From DATMYQ01 sp035560935 (GTDB taxonomy: Bacteria > Bacillota > Negativicutes > Sporomusales > Sporomusaceae), in NCBI GenBank assembly GCA_035560935.1, contig DATMYQ010000273.1:1-16177 (forward strand): a stretch of DNA of 16,177 nt, written 5' to 3'. Shown in pieces: positions 1 to 6,574 of this stretch. A program made the position numbers and the translations under genes. A model generated the notes under the pieces. That model worked only from the letters and a program-made list of their open reading frames with translations, had not been told where the DNA came from and searched no databases. Each line of letters opens with the position of its first letter. Position 1 is the first letter of the stretch.

Positions 1-4
1 CAAC

Positions 5-14
5 CCCCTTCTCT
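5..14 (-). promoter_or_regulatory. Candidate ribosome binding site of a gene beyond the left edge
   Basis: Read on the minus strand, the bases just after the rny stop codon give AGAAGGGGG, a plausible Shine-Dalgarno sequence. No terminator lies between it and the rny stop, so a further gene is probably co-transcribed with rny. In related bacteria ymdB or spoVS often follows rny, but nothing here identifies the gene. Confidence 0.3.
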
Positions 15-24
15 TTATTTATTT

Positions 25-1563
25 CTATTTCGCATAATCGACAGCGCGGGTTTCCCGTATAACGGTTACCTTGATCTGTCCAGGATACTCGAGTTCACTT
101 TCAATCCTTTTTACGATGTCCCGAACCAGCCGAACGGCGGTCAGATCATCCACTTTTTCCGGTTTGACCATGATCCGGACTTCGCGTCCAGCCTGAATCG
201 CGAAACAACGATCTACGCCCTCAAAGGATTCCGCAATATCTTCCAACCGTGTCAAACGCTTCAGATAGTTTTCCAGGGTTTCCCGACGAGCTCCCGGACG
301 CGCAGCCGATATGGCGTCCGCAGCCGCTACCAGCACGGCTTGTACCGTTTTGGGGTCCTCATCACCGTGGTGAGCGCCAATGGCGTTGATGATTTCTGGC
401 GACTCGCGGTATTTTTTCGCCAAATCCGCGCCAATGGTAACGTGGGGACCTTCCACTTCGTGGTCCACCGCTTTGCCGATATCATGCAGCAAACCGGCCC
501 GTTTCGCCATCATCACATCCACACCCAGCTCAGCGGCCATCACACCGGCCAAATGAGCCACTTCAATGGAGTGTTTGAGAACATTCTGTCCATAACTGGT
601 CCGGAATTTCAAGCGTCCCAACAGCCGGATCAGTTCCGGATGAATGCCATGAACACCGGTTTCAAAAGTTGCCTGTTCACCAGACTCTTTAATTTTTTGG
701 TCCACTTCTTTTTGTGCTTTTTCCACCATCTCTTCGATACGTGCCGGATGAATGCGTCCATCCGTAATCAATTTTTCCAGCGCAATACGGGCCACTTCCC
801 GCCGCACCGGATCAAATCCGGACAGAATCACCGCTTCCGGTGTATCATCAATAATCAGATCTATACCCGTCAAGGTCTCCAGAGTACGAATATTACGACC
901 TTCTCGGCCAATAATACGGCCTTTCATTTCGTCATTCGGCAACGCGACCACGGATACAGTCGTTTCCGCCACATGATCGGCAGCACAGCGCTGAATTGCC
1001 AAGGATATAATTTCTCTGGCTTTTTTATCCGCTTCGTCTTTTGCCTGCTGTTCCAAGTCCTTGATCAGCATGGCCGTTTCATGTTTGATTTCTTCTTCCA
1101 CATTGGCCAGCAGCAAAGTACGGGCTTCTTCAGAAGTCAAACCCGACAACCGTTCCAGTTCCACCAATTGTTTATTATATAACTCTTCAATTTTTTCCTG
1201 GCTACGATCAATATCGGCTTCCTTACGGCTAAGTGATTCTTCTTTTTTCTCCAGTGAATCAATCTTCCGGTCCAGATTTTCTTCTTTCTGAACCAGGCGC
1301 CGTTCTAATCTTTGCAATTCATTGCGGCGTTCTTTGGTCTCCCGGTCCACTTCACTACGCAGTCTGTGGATTTCTTCCTTCGCCTCAACAAGTGCTTCTT
1401 TCTTCTTGGCTTCACCAGCCCGCTGCGCTTCTTCAACAATCTTACGGGCAGCATCTTCGGCCGATGCAATCTTGGCTTCCGCCAGATTTTTACGGATCAG
1501 ATAGCCGGCACCACCGCCAACGCAAGCCGCGATAAGCGCAATTATTACAATCTCGACACTAAT
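25..1563 (-). CDS. rny: Ribonuclease Y (endoribonuclease, membrane-anchored)
   Basis: RNase Y starts bulk mRNA decay by endonucleolytic cleavage at the inner face of the membrane and binds DEAD-box helicases in the degradosome. Numbered from the chosen start (512 aa; B. subtilis Rny is 520), there is one N-terminal membrane helix (about 3-23), a long charged coiled coil (about 24-185), a KH domain with GRIIGREGRNIR (215-226), and an HD domain with the catalytic HD pair at 360-361 and HHGDEDP at 398-404. The start is unusual. The open frame extends six codons upstream to a TTG at 1581, but that TTG overlaps the perfect AGGAGGTG ribosome binding site (1571-1578). An in-frame ATT at 1561-1563 sits exactly 7 nt after that site, just before SVEIVII where family members begin. 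No ATG, GTG or TTG follows before the membrane helix. The product is certain; the start codon is inferred. Confidence 0.95.
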   Translation of the reverse strand: MSVEIVIIALIAACVGGGAGYLIRKNLAEAKIASAEDAARKIVEEAQRAGEAKKKEALVEAKEEIHRLRSEVDRETKERRNELQRLERRLVQKEENLDRKIDSLEKKEESLSRKEADIDRSQEKIEELYNKQLVELERLSGLTSEEARTLLLANVEEEIKHETAMLIKDLEQQAKDEADKKAREIISLAIQRCAADHVAETTVSVVALPNDEMKGRIIGREGRNIRTLETLTGIDLIIDDTPEAVILSGFDPVRREVARIALEKLITDGRIHPARIEEMVEKAQKEVDQKIKESGEQATFETGVHGIHPELIRLLGRLKFRTSYGQNVLKHSIEVAHLAGVMAAELGVDVMMAKRAGLLHDIGKAVDHEVEGPHVTIGADLAKKYRESPEIINAIGAHHGDEDPKTVQAVLVAAADAISAARPGARRETLENYLKRLTRLEDIAESFEGVDRCFAIQAGREVRIMVKPEKVDDLTAVRLVRDIVKRIESELEYPGQIKVTVIRETRAVDYAK

Positions 1564-1570
1564 ACGATTA

Positions 1571-1578
1571 CACCTCCT
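1571..1578 (-). promoter_or_regulatory. Ribosome binding site that points to an ATT start for rny
   Basis: AGGAGGTG on the minus strand is a near-perfect anti-16S match. The seven bases that follow lead to ATT (1563-1561). The only standard in-frame start, TTG at 1581, lies upstream of and touching this site, where it cannot use it. Confidence 0.75.
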
Positions 1579-1603
1579 CAAAAAAATCGGTTATGATAAG
1601 GGT

Positions 1604-1626
1604 AAAGCCGAGTAACACTCGGCTTT
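1604..1626 (-). other. Hairpin in the rny 5' leader (attenuator-like inverted repeat)
   Basis: A perfect 10-bp stem (AAAGCCGAGT / ACTCGGCTTT) with a 3-nt loop sits between the rny promoter and its ribosome binding site. On the minus strand it is followed by only a short broken T run (CTTTACCCTT), so it could be a weak terminator or attenuator, or a structure that stabilises the leader. The plus-strand reading has a similar short T run. The structure is seen; the role is inferred. Confidence 0.6.
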
Positions 1627-1726
1627 TAAAAGTACCGTTTCTGATTGCCCCCCTACTAAGCATTCAGGATTCTCTTAAAAGTTTTTAACCCGGAAACAAT
1701 ATCTGATTACATGACGGATCACTATC

Positions 1727-1755
1727 ATTGTAAAGGTTTTTAAGAACAGTGTCAA
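1727..1755 (-). promoter_or_regulatory. Sigma-A promoter for rny
   Basis: On the minus strand, TTGACA (1750-1755) and TACAAT (1727-1732) are separated by exactly 17 bp, giving a near-consensus promoter in the gap between recX and rny. Transcription would start near 1720, leaving a leader of about 155 nt that includes the hairpin at 1604-1626. It allows rny to be expressed independently of SOS-controlled recA-recX. Confidence 0.85.
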
Positions 1756-1802
1756 GGCAAGCATTGTCTGGACTAAAGCACATTGCATCCCCGGTTATTT
1801 TT

Positions 1803-2291
1803 CTATTCTTCCAGGCTCTCCACCGTGGTTTGAGTAAACGCTTCCACTGCCCGCCGGACAGACGCTGCCGCATACCCTCGCGACGCTAAATAGCGAAGTA
1901 ATTGAGGCAATTCCGCCGTTTTTTTCTTGCCGCCAAACCGTTTTTGCAACAAGGTTAAGCCCTGCTGCCACTCGTCATCAACCGACCAACTCATCAACGC
2001 CTCTTTAATCAGCTGCGCAGGTAGTTTCCGCTGGTACAGTTTCTGGCTGGTCTCCTGGCGGCTGTACTTTCCCTGGCGCGAATACTTATCAACCAATGTA
2101 GCACAAAGCGCGGCATCATCCAGATAGCCGCGCCGAGTAAAATCCAGTATGCACTGTTCGGTGTCCGCCTCATCATATCCCTGTTCGCGAAGACGCATTC
2201 TTATCTCCGCAGTACTCAGACTGCGGCGGCTTAGCAAACGTACCGCCGCCGCTTTAATGCTGGCATGCGGAGGATCTTTTCGGGAAATCAT
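1803..2291 (-). CDS. recX: RecX, regulatory protein of RecA
   Basis: RecX binds RecA filaments and modulates (usually inhibits) strand exchange and the RecA coprotease. The 162-aa product is of normal length and consists of three-helix repeats typical of the family: an N-terminal AAAVRLLSRRSLSTAEIRMR segment, then GYDEADTEQCILDF followed by RRGYLDDAALC, and a third repeat near the C-terminus (LPQLLRYLASRGYAAASVRR). Its ATG overlaps the recA stop as ATGA, so translation is probably coupled and RecX is produced only when RecA is. No terminator hairpin with a T run was seen after the stop; the rny promoter follows about 50 bp later. Confidence is high because the sequence pattern and position after recA agree. 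Confidence 0.93.
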   Translation of the reverse strand: MISRKDPPHASIKAAAVRLLSRRSLSTAEIRMRLREQGYDEADTEQCILDFTRRGYLDDAALCATLVDKYSRQGKYSRQETSQKLYQRKLPAQLIKEALMSWSVDDEWQQGLTLLQKRFGGKKKTAELPQLLRYLASRGYAAASVRRAVEAFTQTTVESLEE

Positions 2292-3322
2292 AAGTCTTCA
2301 ACCGGTTCTTCATCAGCAACAACAGTGGCTTTTGCCACGCCCTGTGACAGCGCTTCCCGGATCCGCTGTTCAATTTCATCCGCCATCGGGGGATTGTTTT
2401 TCAAAAACTCCTTGACGTTTTCCCGTCCCTGGCCCAGGCGTTGTTCGCCATAGGAATACCAGGTGCCGCTCTTGCTGAGGATCTCCATCTCGGTACCGAT
2501 ATCCACCAGACCGCCCTCCCGGGAAATCCCCTCACCATACATAATATCAAATTCCGCCTGCTTAAAAGGTGGAGCAATTTTATTTTTTACGACTTTAACC
2601 CGGGTCCGGTTGCCCACCACATCATTACCCTGTTTAATGGTGTCAATTTTGCGGACCTCCAGACGTACGGAAGAATAGAACTTCAACGCCCGGCCGCCGG
2701 TAGTGACCTCCGGATTGCCATACATTACACCGACTTTTTCACGGATCTGATTGATAAAAATCGTACTGGTGCGGGACTTGCTGATAATCGCGGTCAGTTT
2801 CCGCAACGCCTGCGACATTAAGCGTGCATGCAAACCCACATGGGAATCGCCCATATCCCCTTCGATTTCCGCCTTGGGCACCAACGCTGCCACTGAGTCG
2901 ATGACAATAATGTCAATGGCACCGCTGCGAACCAACGCATCAACAATGTCCAATGCCTGTTCCCCGTTGTCCGGTTGTGAAATCAGCAGATTGTCGATAT
3001 CGACGCCCAGTTTTTTTGCATATACCGGATCCAACGCATGCTCGGCGTCAATAAACGCCGCGATTCCACCCAGTTTTTGCGCCTGGGCAATCATATGCAG
3101 GGAAACCGTTGTTTTCCCGGAAGACTCCGGACCATAGATTTCGATAACCCGCCCGCGGGGAATTCCGCCCAAGCCCAGGGCAAAATCCAATGCCAGCGCT
3201 CCCGTGGGAATCACTTCCACGTTCATTCTTGCCGCTGCTTCCCCCAGTTTCATGATAGAACCTTTGCCAAAATCCTTTTCAATTTGCCGCATGGCATTTT
3301 CCAAGGCTTTTATTTTATCCAA
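2288..3322 (-). CDS. recA: Recombinase RecA
   Basis: RecA polymerises on single-stranded DNA with ATP, catalyses homologous strand exchange, and triggers LexA self-cleavage in the SOS response. The 344-aa protein has the expected length and order: N-terminal oligomerisation helix, Walker A GPESSGKT (64-71), catalytic Glu94 in DAEHALD, loop L1 around EGDMGDSH (154-161), loop L2 with NQIREKVGVMYGNPEVTTGG (191-210), and an acidic C-terminal tail. The start is TTG at 3320-3322, supported by GGGGAGGG (3330-3337) seven nt upstream. It is the first gene of an overlapping recA-recX pair, transcribed from a promoter with an SOS box inside its spacer. No inserted intein and no missing motif was seen. 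Confidence 0.98.
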   Translation of the reverse strand: MDKIKALENAMRQIEKDFGKGSIMKLGEAAARMNVEVIPTGALALDFALGLGGIPRGRVIEIYGPESSGKTTVSLHMIAQAQKLGGIAAFIDAEHALDPVYAKKLGVDIDNLLISQPDNGEQALDIVDALVRSGAIDIIVIDSVAALVPKAEIEGDMGDSHVGLHARLMSQALRKLTAIISKSRTSTIFINQIREKVGVMYGNPEVTTGGRALKFYSSVRLEVRKIDTIKQGNDVVGNRTRVKVVKNKIAPPFKQAEFDIMYGEGISREGGLVDIGTEMEILSKSGTWYSYGEQRLGQGRENVKEFLKNNPPMADEIEQRIREALSQGVAKATVVADEEPVEDL

Positions 3323-3354
3323 CGGTTTTCCCTCCCCGAATTCACTCTATTGCC

Positions 3355-3383
3355 AGTATACAAACACTTGTTCGTTTTGTCAA
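3355..3383 (-). promoter_or_regulatory. Sigma-A promoter of recA
   Basis: On the minus strand, TTGACA (3378-3383, a perfect -35) and TATACT (3355-3360, -10) are separated by 17 bp. Transcription would start near 3348, giving a leader of about 26 nt that contains the strong ribosome binding site. The spacer is occupied by the LexA box. Confidence 0.88.
3361..3374 (-). promoter_or_regulatory. LexA (SOS) box in the recA promoter
   Basis: CGAACAAGTGTTTG on the minus strand matches the Gram-positive LexA/DinR operator CGAAC-N4-GTTCG with one mismatch. It fills the spacer between -35 and -10, so bound LexA would block RNA polymerase. This makes recA, and by coupling recX, a DNA-damage-induced unit. 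The match is seen; LexA binding is inferred from the known consensus. Confidence 0.88.
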
Positions 3384-3402
3384 CACTTTCCGTTTAAACC
3401 TT

Positions 3403-3417
3403 TATCCTGAACGGATA
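3403..3417 (-). other. Small second hairpin upstream of the recA promoter
   Basis: TATCC - GTTCA - GGATA on the minus strand forms a 5-bp stem with a 5-nt loop, directly after the long hairpin at 3419-3459. It is short enough to be chance; it is noted because it is in tandem with a much stronger structure. Confidence 0.35.
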
Positions 3418-3418
3418 T

Positions 3419-3459
3419 AGGTAAGACGTCCAACTTTCGACAGCTGCACGTCTTAACCT
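3419..3459 (-). other. Long imperfect hairpin between the helicase gene and the recA promoter
   Basis: The arms AGGTTAAGACGT and ACGTCTTACCT (minus-strand reading) pair over 11 bp with one bulged base. Inside them, CAGCT and AGTTG pair for 5 more bp across a one-base mismatch, leaving a 6-nt loop GTCGAA. One inner pair is G-U only when read as minus-strand RNA, which fits an RNA structure made from that strand. No T run follows, so it is not a standard terminator of the helicase gene. It lies upstream of the main recA promoter. Confidence 0.6.
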
Positions 3460-3471
3460 GTTCATGCTGTT

Positions 3472-3498
3472 ATTTTACCACAAAAGGTATCATTTCAA
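3472..3498 (-). promoter_or_regulatory. Candidate second promoter upstream of recA
   Basis: On the minus strand, TGGTAAAAT is an extended -10 element (TAAAAT at 3472-3477 preceded by TGG), with TTGAAA (3493-3498) 15 bp further up. The spacing is short, so this is weak. A start near 3465 would place the long hairpin at the very 5' end of the transcript. Confidence 0.35.
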
Positions 3499-3568
3499 CA
3501 TATTTCCATTTATTTTTTTTTGCCGTTCCGGCCGGTGCGTTCAAAAATGGAACCGGTATCCGGAATGA

Positions 3569-5158
3569 TTAGCGCATTTTTGCCGGCTCTACATTGATTT
3601 TGTAACCTTTGATCGTATTTTTATTCATCACGGAAAGTACCCGTTCGGCCACATCTTCCGGGACTTCCACAAAGGTGAATTTGTCGTAAATATTGATCAG
3701 TCCGATAATGCTGCCGGAAATATCCGCTTCTTCCGCAATGGTCCGCACAATATCCTGAGGCAGAATCCGTTGCTGACGTCCTACGTTGATAAACAGCCGC
3801 ACCATGCCAGCCTGCGCTCCGGTGTTGGTAAAGCTGGAACTTTCTTTTTCCTCGGTGTCCGGCTTTTCTTTGTAGCCTTCCTGGAACAGTTTCAGCGACG
3901 CGGCCGCCAAATCCATCAGATCATAATCGCCGACGAGATCGGCCACTACGTTGTGATAGTCCTGGAATCCGCCCTGAGCAATGGTATTCACCAACTGGTT
4001 CTTGATCACTTCCAACTGGCGCTCCAAAATATCGGCGGGCGACGGCAGCTGTTTACGGAAGATCCGCGTCTTGACCTGTTTTTCGATCAGTTTCAGTTGA
4101 CGGTATTCCCGGGGCTGGATAAAGGTCACGGCGATCCCTTTGCGCCCGGCACGGCCCGTACGGCCGATACGGTGGACATAGGATTCCGGATCCTGCGGAA
4201 TGTCATAGTTCACTACATGGGAAATATCATCAATATCCAGACCGCGGGCCGCCACATCGGTCGCGATCAGAATTTCCAGTTTCCCGTCCCGGAATTTTTT
4301 CATAACCCGGTCACGCTGAGCCTGGCTCAGGTCACCGTGCAGGCCGTCGGACAGATAGCCGCGGGCCGACAGCGACGCCACCAGGTCATCCACGCCTTTC
4401 TTGGTGCGGCAGAAAATAATCAGTTTGCCGGTGTCTTCGGCGTCGAGCACCCGGCACAGGCCTTCCAGCTTGTCGCGGGTTTCGTAGTAACACTGATCAA
4501 TCAATGGTACTGTCAGTTGTTCTTTGCTGATGGTGACGGTAACCCGATTGGTCATGTAACGGTCCGCCAACTTCATAATTTCATTGGGCATGGTGGCGGA
4601 AAACAGCAACGTCTGTCTTCCTTCCGCCGGAATGTTTTGCAAAATAGTTTCGATATCATCAATGAAGCCCATATCCAGCATTTCATCGGCTTCGTCCAGA
4701 ATCAGCATTTTCACGTGGTCCAGTTTAATGGTTTTCCGCCGGATATGGTCCAGCAACCGTCCCGGTGTGCCGACCACTACCTGAACACCCATTTTCAACG
4801 AGCGAATCTGACGGTCAATAGCCTGTCCGCCATAAATCGGCAAGGTTTTAATCCGTTTAAATTTACCGATTTTGCCCAGTTCTTCCGATACCTGAATCGC
4901 CAGTTCCCGGGTCGGCGTCATGACCAGAGCCTGCACCTGCTTCAACTCACTGATCTGTTCCATGATCGGAATGCCAAATGCCGCTGTTTTACCGGTGCCG
5001 GTTTGTGCCTGCCCCAATACGTCATGGCCTTCCATCACCAAGGGAATGGTTTTGCTCTGAATGGGCGACGGCTCTTCAAAACCCATTTCCGTGATCGCCG
5101 CCAGGGTTTTTTTACTTAACTGAATCTCACCAAAAAGCACATTTTCTTTATCTTTCAA
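3569..5158 (-). CDS. deaD: DEAD-box ATP-dependent RNA helicase (DeaD/CshA type)
   Basis: This helicase unwinds short RNA duplexes with ATP, acting in ribosome assembly, cold adaptation and mRNA decay. The 529-aa product has the Q motif GFEEPSPIQ (26-34), Walker A AQTGTGKT (51-58), PTRELAIQV (82-90), DEAD (155-158), SAT (187-189) and HRIGRTGRAGR (329-339). After a helical linker and a short Ser/Glu-rich spacer, a DbpA-type RNA-binding domain runs from about 450 to the end. That domain separates DeaD-like proteins from short CshB-like ones. The start is TTG at 5156-5158, with AGGAGGG (5166-5172) seven nt upstream. It stands alone between cinA and recA with its own candidate promoter. Its proximity to rny is notable because DEAD-box helicases bind RNase Y in Bacillota degradosomes, but that link here is inference. 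The symbol cshA would be equally defensible. Confidence 0.93.
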   Translation of the reverse strand: MKDKENVLFGEIQLSKKTLAAITEMGFEEPSPIQSKTIPLVMEGHDVLGQAQTGTGKTAAFGIPIMEQISELKQVQALVMTPTRELAIQVSEELGKIGKFKRIKTLPIYGGQAIDRQIRSLKMGVQVVVGTPGRLLDHIRRKTIKLDHVKMLILDEADEMLDMGFIDDIETILQNIPAEGRQTLLFSATMPNEIMKLADRYMTNRVTVTISKEQLTVPLIDQCYYETRDKLEGLCRVLDAEDTGKLIIFCRTKKGVDDLVASLSARGYLSDGLHGDLSQAQRDRVMKKFRDGKLEILIATDVAARGLDIDDISHVVNYDIPQDPESYVHRIGRTGRAGRKGIAVTFIQPREYRQLKLIEKQVKTRIFRKQLPSPADILERQLEVIKNQLVNTIAQGGFQDYHNVVADLVGDYDLMDLAAASLKLFQEGYKEKPDTEEKESSSFTNTGAQAGMVRLFINVGRQQRILPQDIVRTIAEEADISGSIIGLINIYDKFTFVEVPEDVAERVLSVMNKNTIKGYKINVEPAKMR

Positions 5159-5198
5159 CGTAACACCCTCCTAATTTCAATACACTTATTATTTTTTC

Positions 5199-5227
5199 AT
5201 TATCTTATATCATGTGCGCGCTGTCGT
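5199..5227 (-). promoter_or_regulatory. Candidate promoter of the DEAD-box helicase gene
   Basis: On the minus strand, ACGACA (5222-5227, 4 of 6 bases of the -35 consensus) and GATAAT (5199-5204, 5 of 6 of the -10) are 17 bp apart. Transcription would start near 5192, about 34 nt before the TTG start. The -35 element lies inside the inverted repeat at 5214-5246. Confidence 0.5.
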
Positions 5228-5246
5228 TTTTTTGTCAGCGCCGCAC
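5214..5246. repeat. Inverted repeat between cinA and the helicase gene
   Basis: The arms GTGCGCGCTG and CAGCGCCGCAC pair over 10 bp with one bulged base around a 12-nt loop. On the minus strand no T run follows, so termination of the cinA transcript here is doubtful; on the plus strand TTTGTTTT follows, but no plus-strand gene precedes it. It may be a weak two-way terminator or a chance structure. Confidence 0.4.
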
Positions 5247-5261
5247 TTTGTTTTGCCGGTT

Positions 5262-6518
5262 CTATTCTCCCGCCGGCAATGCCAGCAGGTAGCGCCGCAA
5301 ATGATGCAGCGCTGTCTGAGCGGTCCGCTTCTTGATGCTGTCCCGCCCGCCGGAAAAATAATGGCGATGGCATTGAACACCCGCCGGACCCGCTACCGCG
5401 ATAAAAACAAGTCCCACCGGTTTTTCCGGGCTCCCGCCATCCGGGCCGGCAATACCGGTAATGCCAATACCCATCTGCGTTTTCAGGCGGCTGCGTATTC
5501 CCTCCGCCATCTGGCAGGCCACCGGTTCACTCACCGCGCCCTCGGTTTCCAGAGTGCGGGGATTCACGCCCACCACATCCGCTTTGATCCGGTTGTCATA
5601 ACAAACCACGGCCCCCATGAGGTAGGCGGAACTGCCGGATACATCGGTAACGCGGCTGGTGACCAAGCCGCCGGTGCAGGACTCGGCCAGCGCCAGCGTC
5701 AGCTTTTTTTCCTGCAGCAAGCGCCCAACCAACGTTTCCAGCGATTCGTCATCAGTGCTGAAAATATATTCATCCAGGCGTTCCCGTAGCTGCGCTTCTT
5801 TGGTGGCAATAAGCCGGTTCGCTGCCGCGGCGTCCTTCCCCTGCGCGGTGATCCGCACATGGATTTCGCCGCTGCGGGCCAATAGGGCAATGGTGGGATT
5901 CCCCTGCTGCAGCAGGTGGTCGTGAATCCGCTCTTCCAACAGCGATTCGCCTAGTCCAAAGGTGCGCAAAACCCGGGAAACGATCACTCCCTGCAAGCCA
6001 TAACGCTGCCGCAGATACGGCTCCACCGCGTCTTCAAACATCGCTTCCAGTTCGAAAGGCGGACCGGGCAAGTGAATGATGATCTTGCCGTCCTCCGTTT
6101 CCAAAACAACCCCGGGCGCCGTGCCGCACTGGTTGTCCAGTACAATCCCACCTTCCGGAATCATCGCCTGCCGCAAATTGTTATCCGTCATGCAGATATG
6201 GCGTGCTGCGAACATCTGGCGGATCCGGTCTTCGCTGTGTTTGTCCAGATACATTGTCCGATTCAACAACGTCGCGGCCACTTCCTTGGTGATATCGCCC
6301 AGGGTTGGCCCCAGACCGCCGCTGGTAATGACAATATCCGACCGTTCCAGCGCATGAGCAATGACCTGGCTCATCCGTTCCCGGTTATCGCCCACTGTGG
6401 ACTGAAACAATACGCTGAACCCCAGTTCGTTGAGGCGTCTGGCTAAATACGGGGCCGAAGTATTGACGATTTGTCCCAAAAGCAATTCCGTACCGGTACT
6501 TACAATTTCCACAATCAT
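5262..6518 (-). CDS. cinA: CinA: competence/damage-inducible protein A, nicotinamide-nucleotide amidohydrolase
   Basis: CinA proteins pair an N-terminal MoaB/MogA-like domain (COG1058, ADP-ribose pyrophosphatase in characterised members) with a C-terminal PncC domain that deamidates nicotinamide mononucleotide to nicotinate mononucleotide in pyridine-nucleotide salvage. The 418-aa product shows STGTELLLGQI at the N-terminus, SGGLGPT (66-72), LPGPPFE near 150, and in the C-terminal half AESCTGG (278-284, catalytic Ser280) and GITGIAGPDGG (352-362). Both domains are complete. The ATG at 6516-6518 has AGGGGG about 8 nt upstream. It follows rimO by 56 bp with no terminator between, so the two are probably co-transcribed. 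The usual neighbour pgsA, often found between rimO and cinA, is absent. Confidence 0.96.
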   Translation of the reverse strand: MIVEIVSTGTELLLGQIVNTSAPYLARRLNELGFSVLFQSTVGDNRERMSQVIAHALERSDIVITSGGLGPTLGDITKEVAATLLNRTMYLDKHSEDRIRQMFAARHICMTDNNLRQAMIPEGGIVLDNQCGTAPGVVLETEDGKIIIHLPGPPFELEAMFEDAVEPYLRQRYGLQGVIVSRVLRTFGLGESLLEERIHDHLLQQGNPTIALLARSGEIHVRITAQGKDAAAANRLIATKEAQLRERLDEYIFSTDDESLETLVGRLLQEKKLTLALAESCTGGLVTSRVTDVSGSSAYLMGAVVCYDNRIKADVVGVNPRTLETEGAVSEPVACQMAEGIRSRLKTQMGIGITGIAGPDGGSPEKPVGLVFIAVAGPAGVQCHRHYFSGGRDSIKKRTAQTALHHLRRYLLALPAGE

Positions 6519-6574
6519 CGTAGTTCCCCCTGTCGTGATTATTGACCAGTCAGCGTATGCTCAGACGACAGCCG

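Noticed and set aside
340..1182. 280-codon plus-strand open frame opposite rny
   Set aside because: It is antisense to a complete RNase Y gene and reads as Phe/His-rich shadow sequence without known motifs.
3520..3568. Possible terminator of the DEAD-box helicase gene
   Set aside because: Only 4-bp palindromes (CCGG-ATA-CCGG and GCCG-GAA-CGGC) are present, and the homopolymer run is A, not T, on the transcribed minus strand.
3770..5119. Long plus-strand open frame (449 codons) opposite the DEAD-box gene
   Set aside because: The minus strand carries a complete helicase with all motifs; the plus-strand translation has no recognisable domain, is rich in His/Gln/Phe as expected from a reverse-complement shadow, and no good ribosome binding site was identified for it.
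5214..5789. 191-codon plus-strand open frame overlapping the cinA 3' end
   Set aside because: Most of it is the complement of the PncC domain of cinA; the start lies in the helicase promoter region and no domain is seen.
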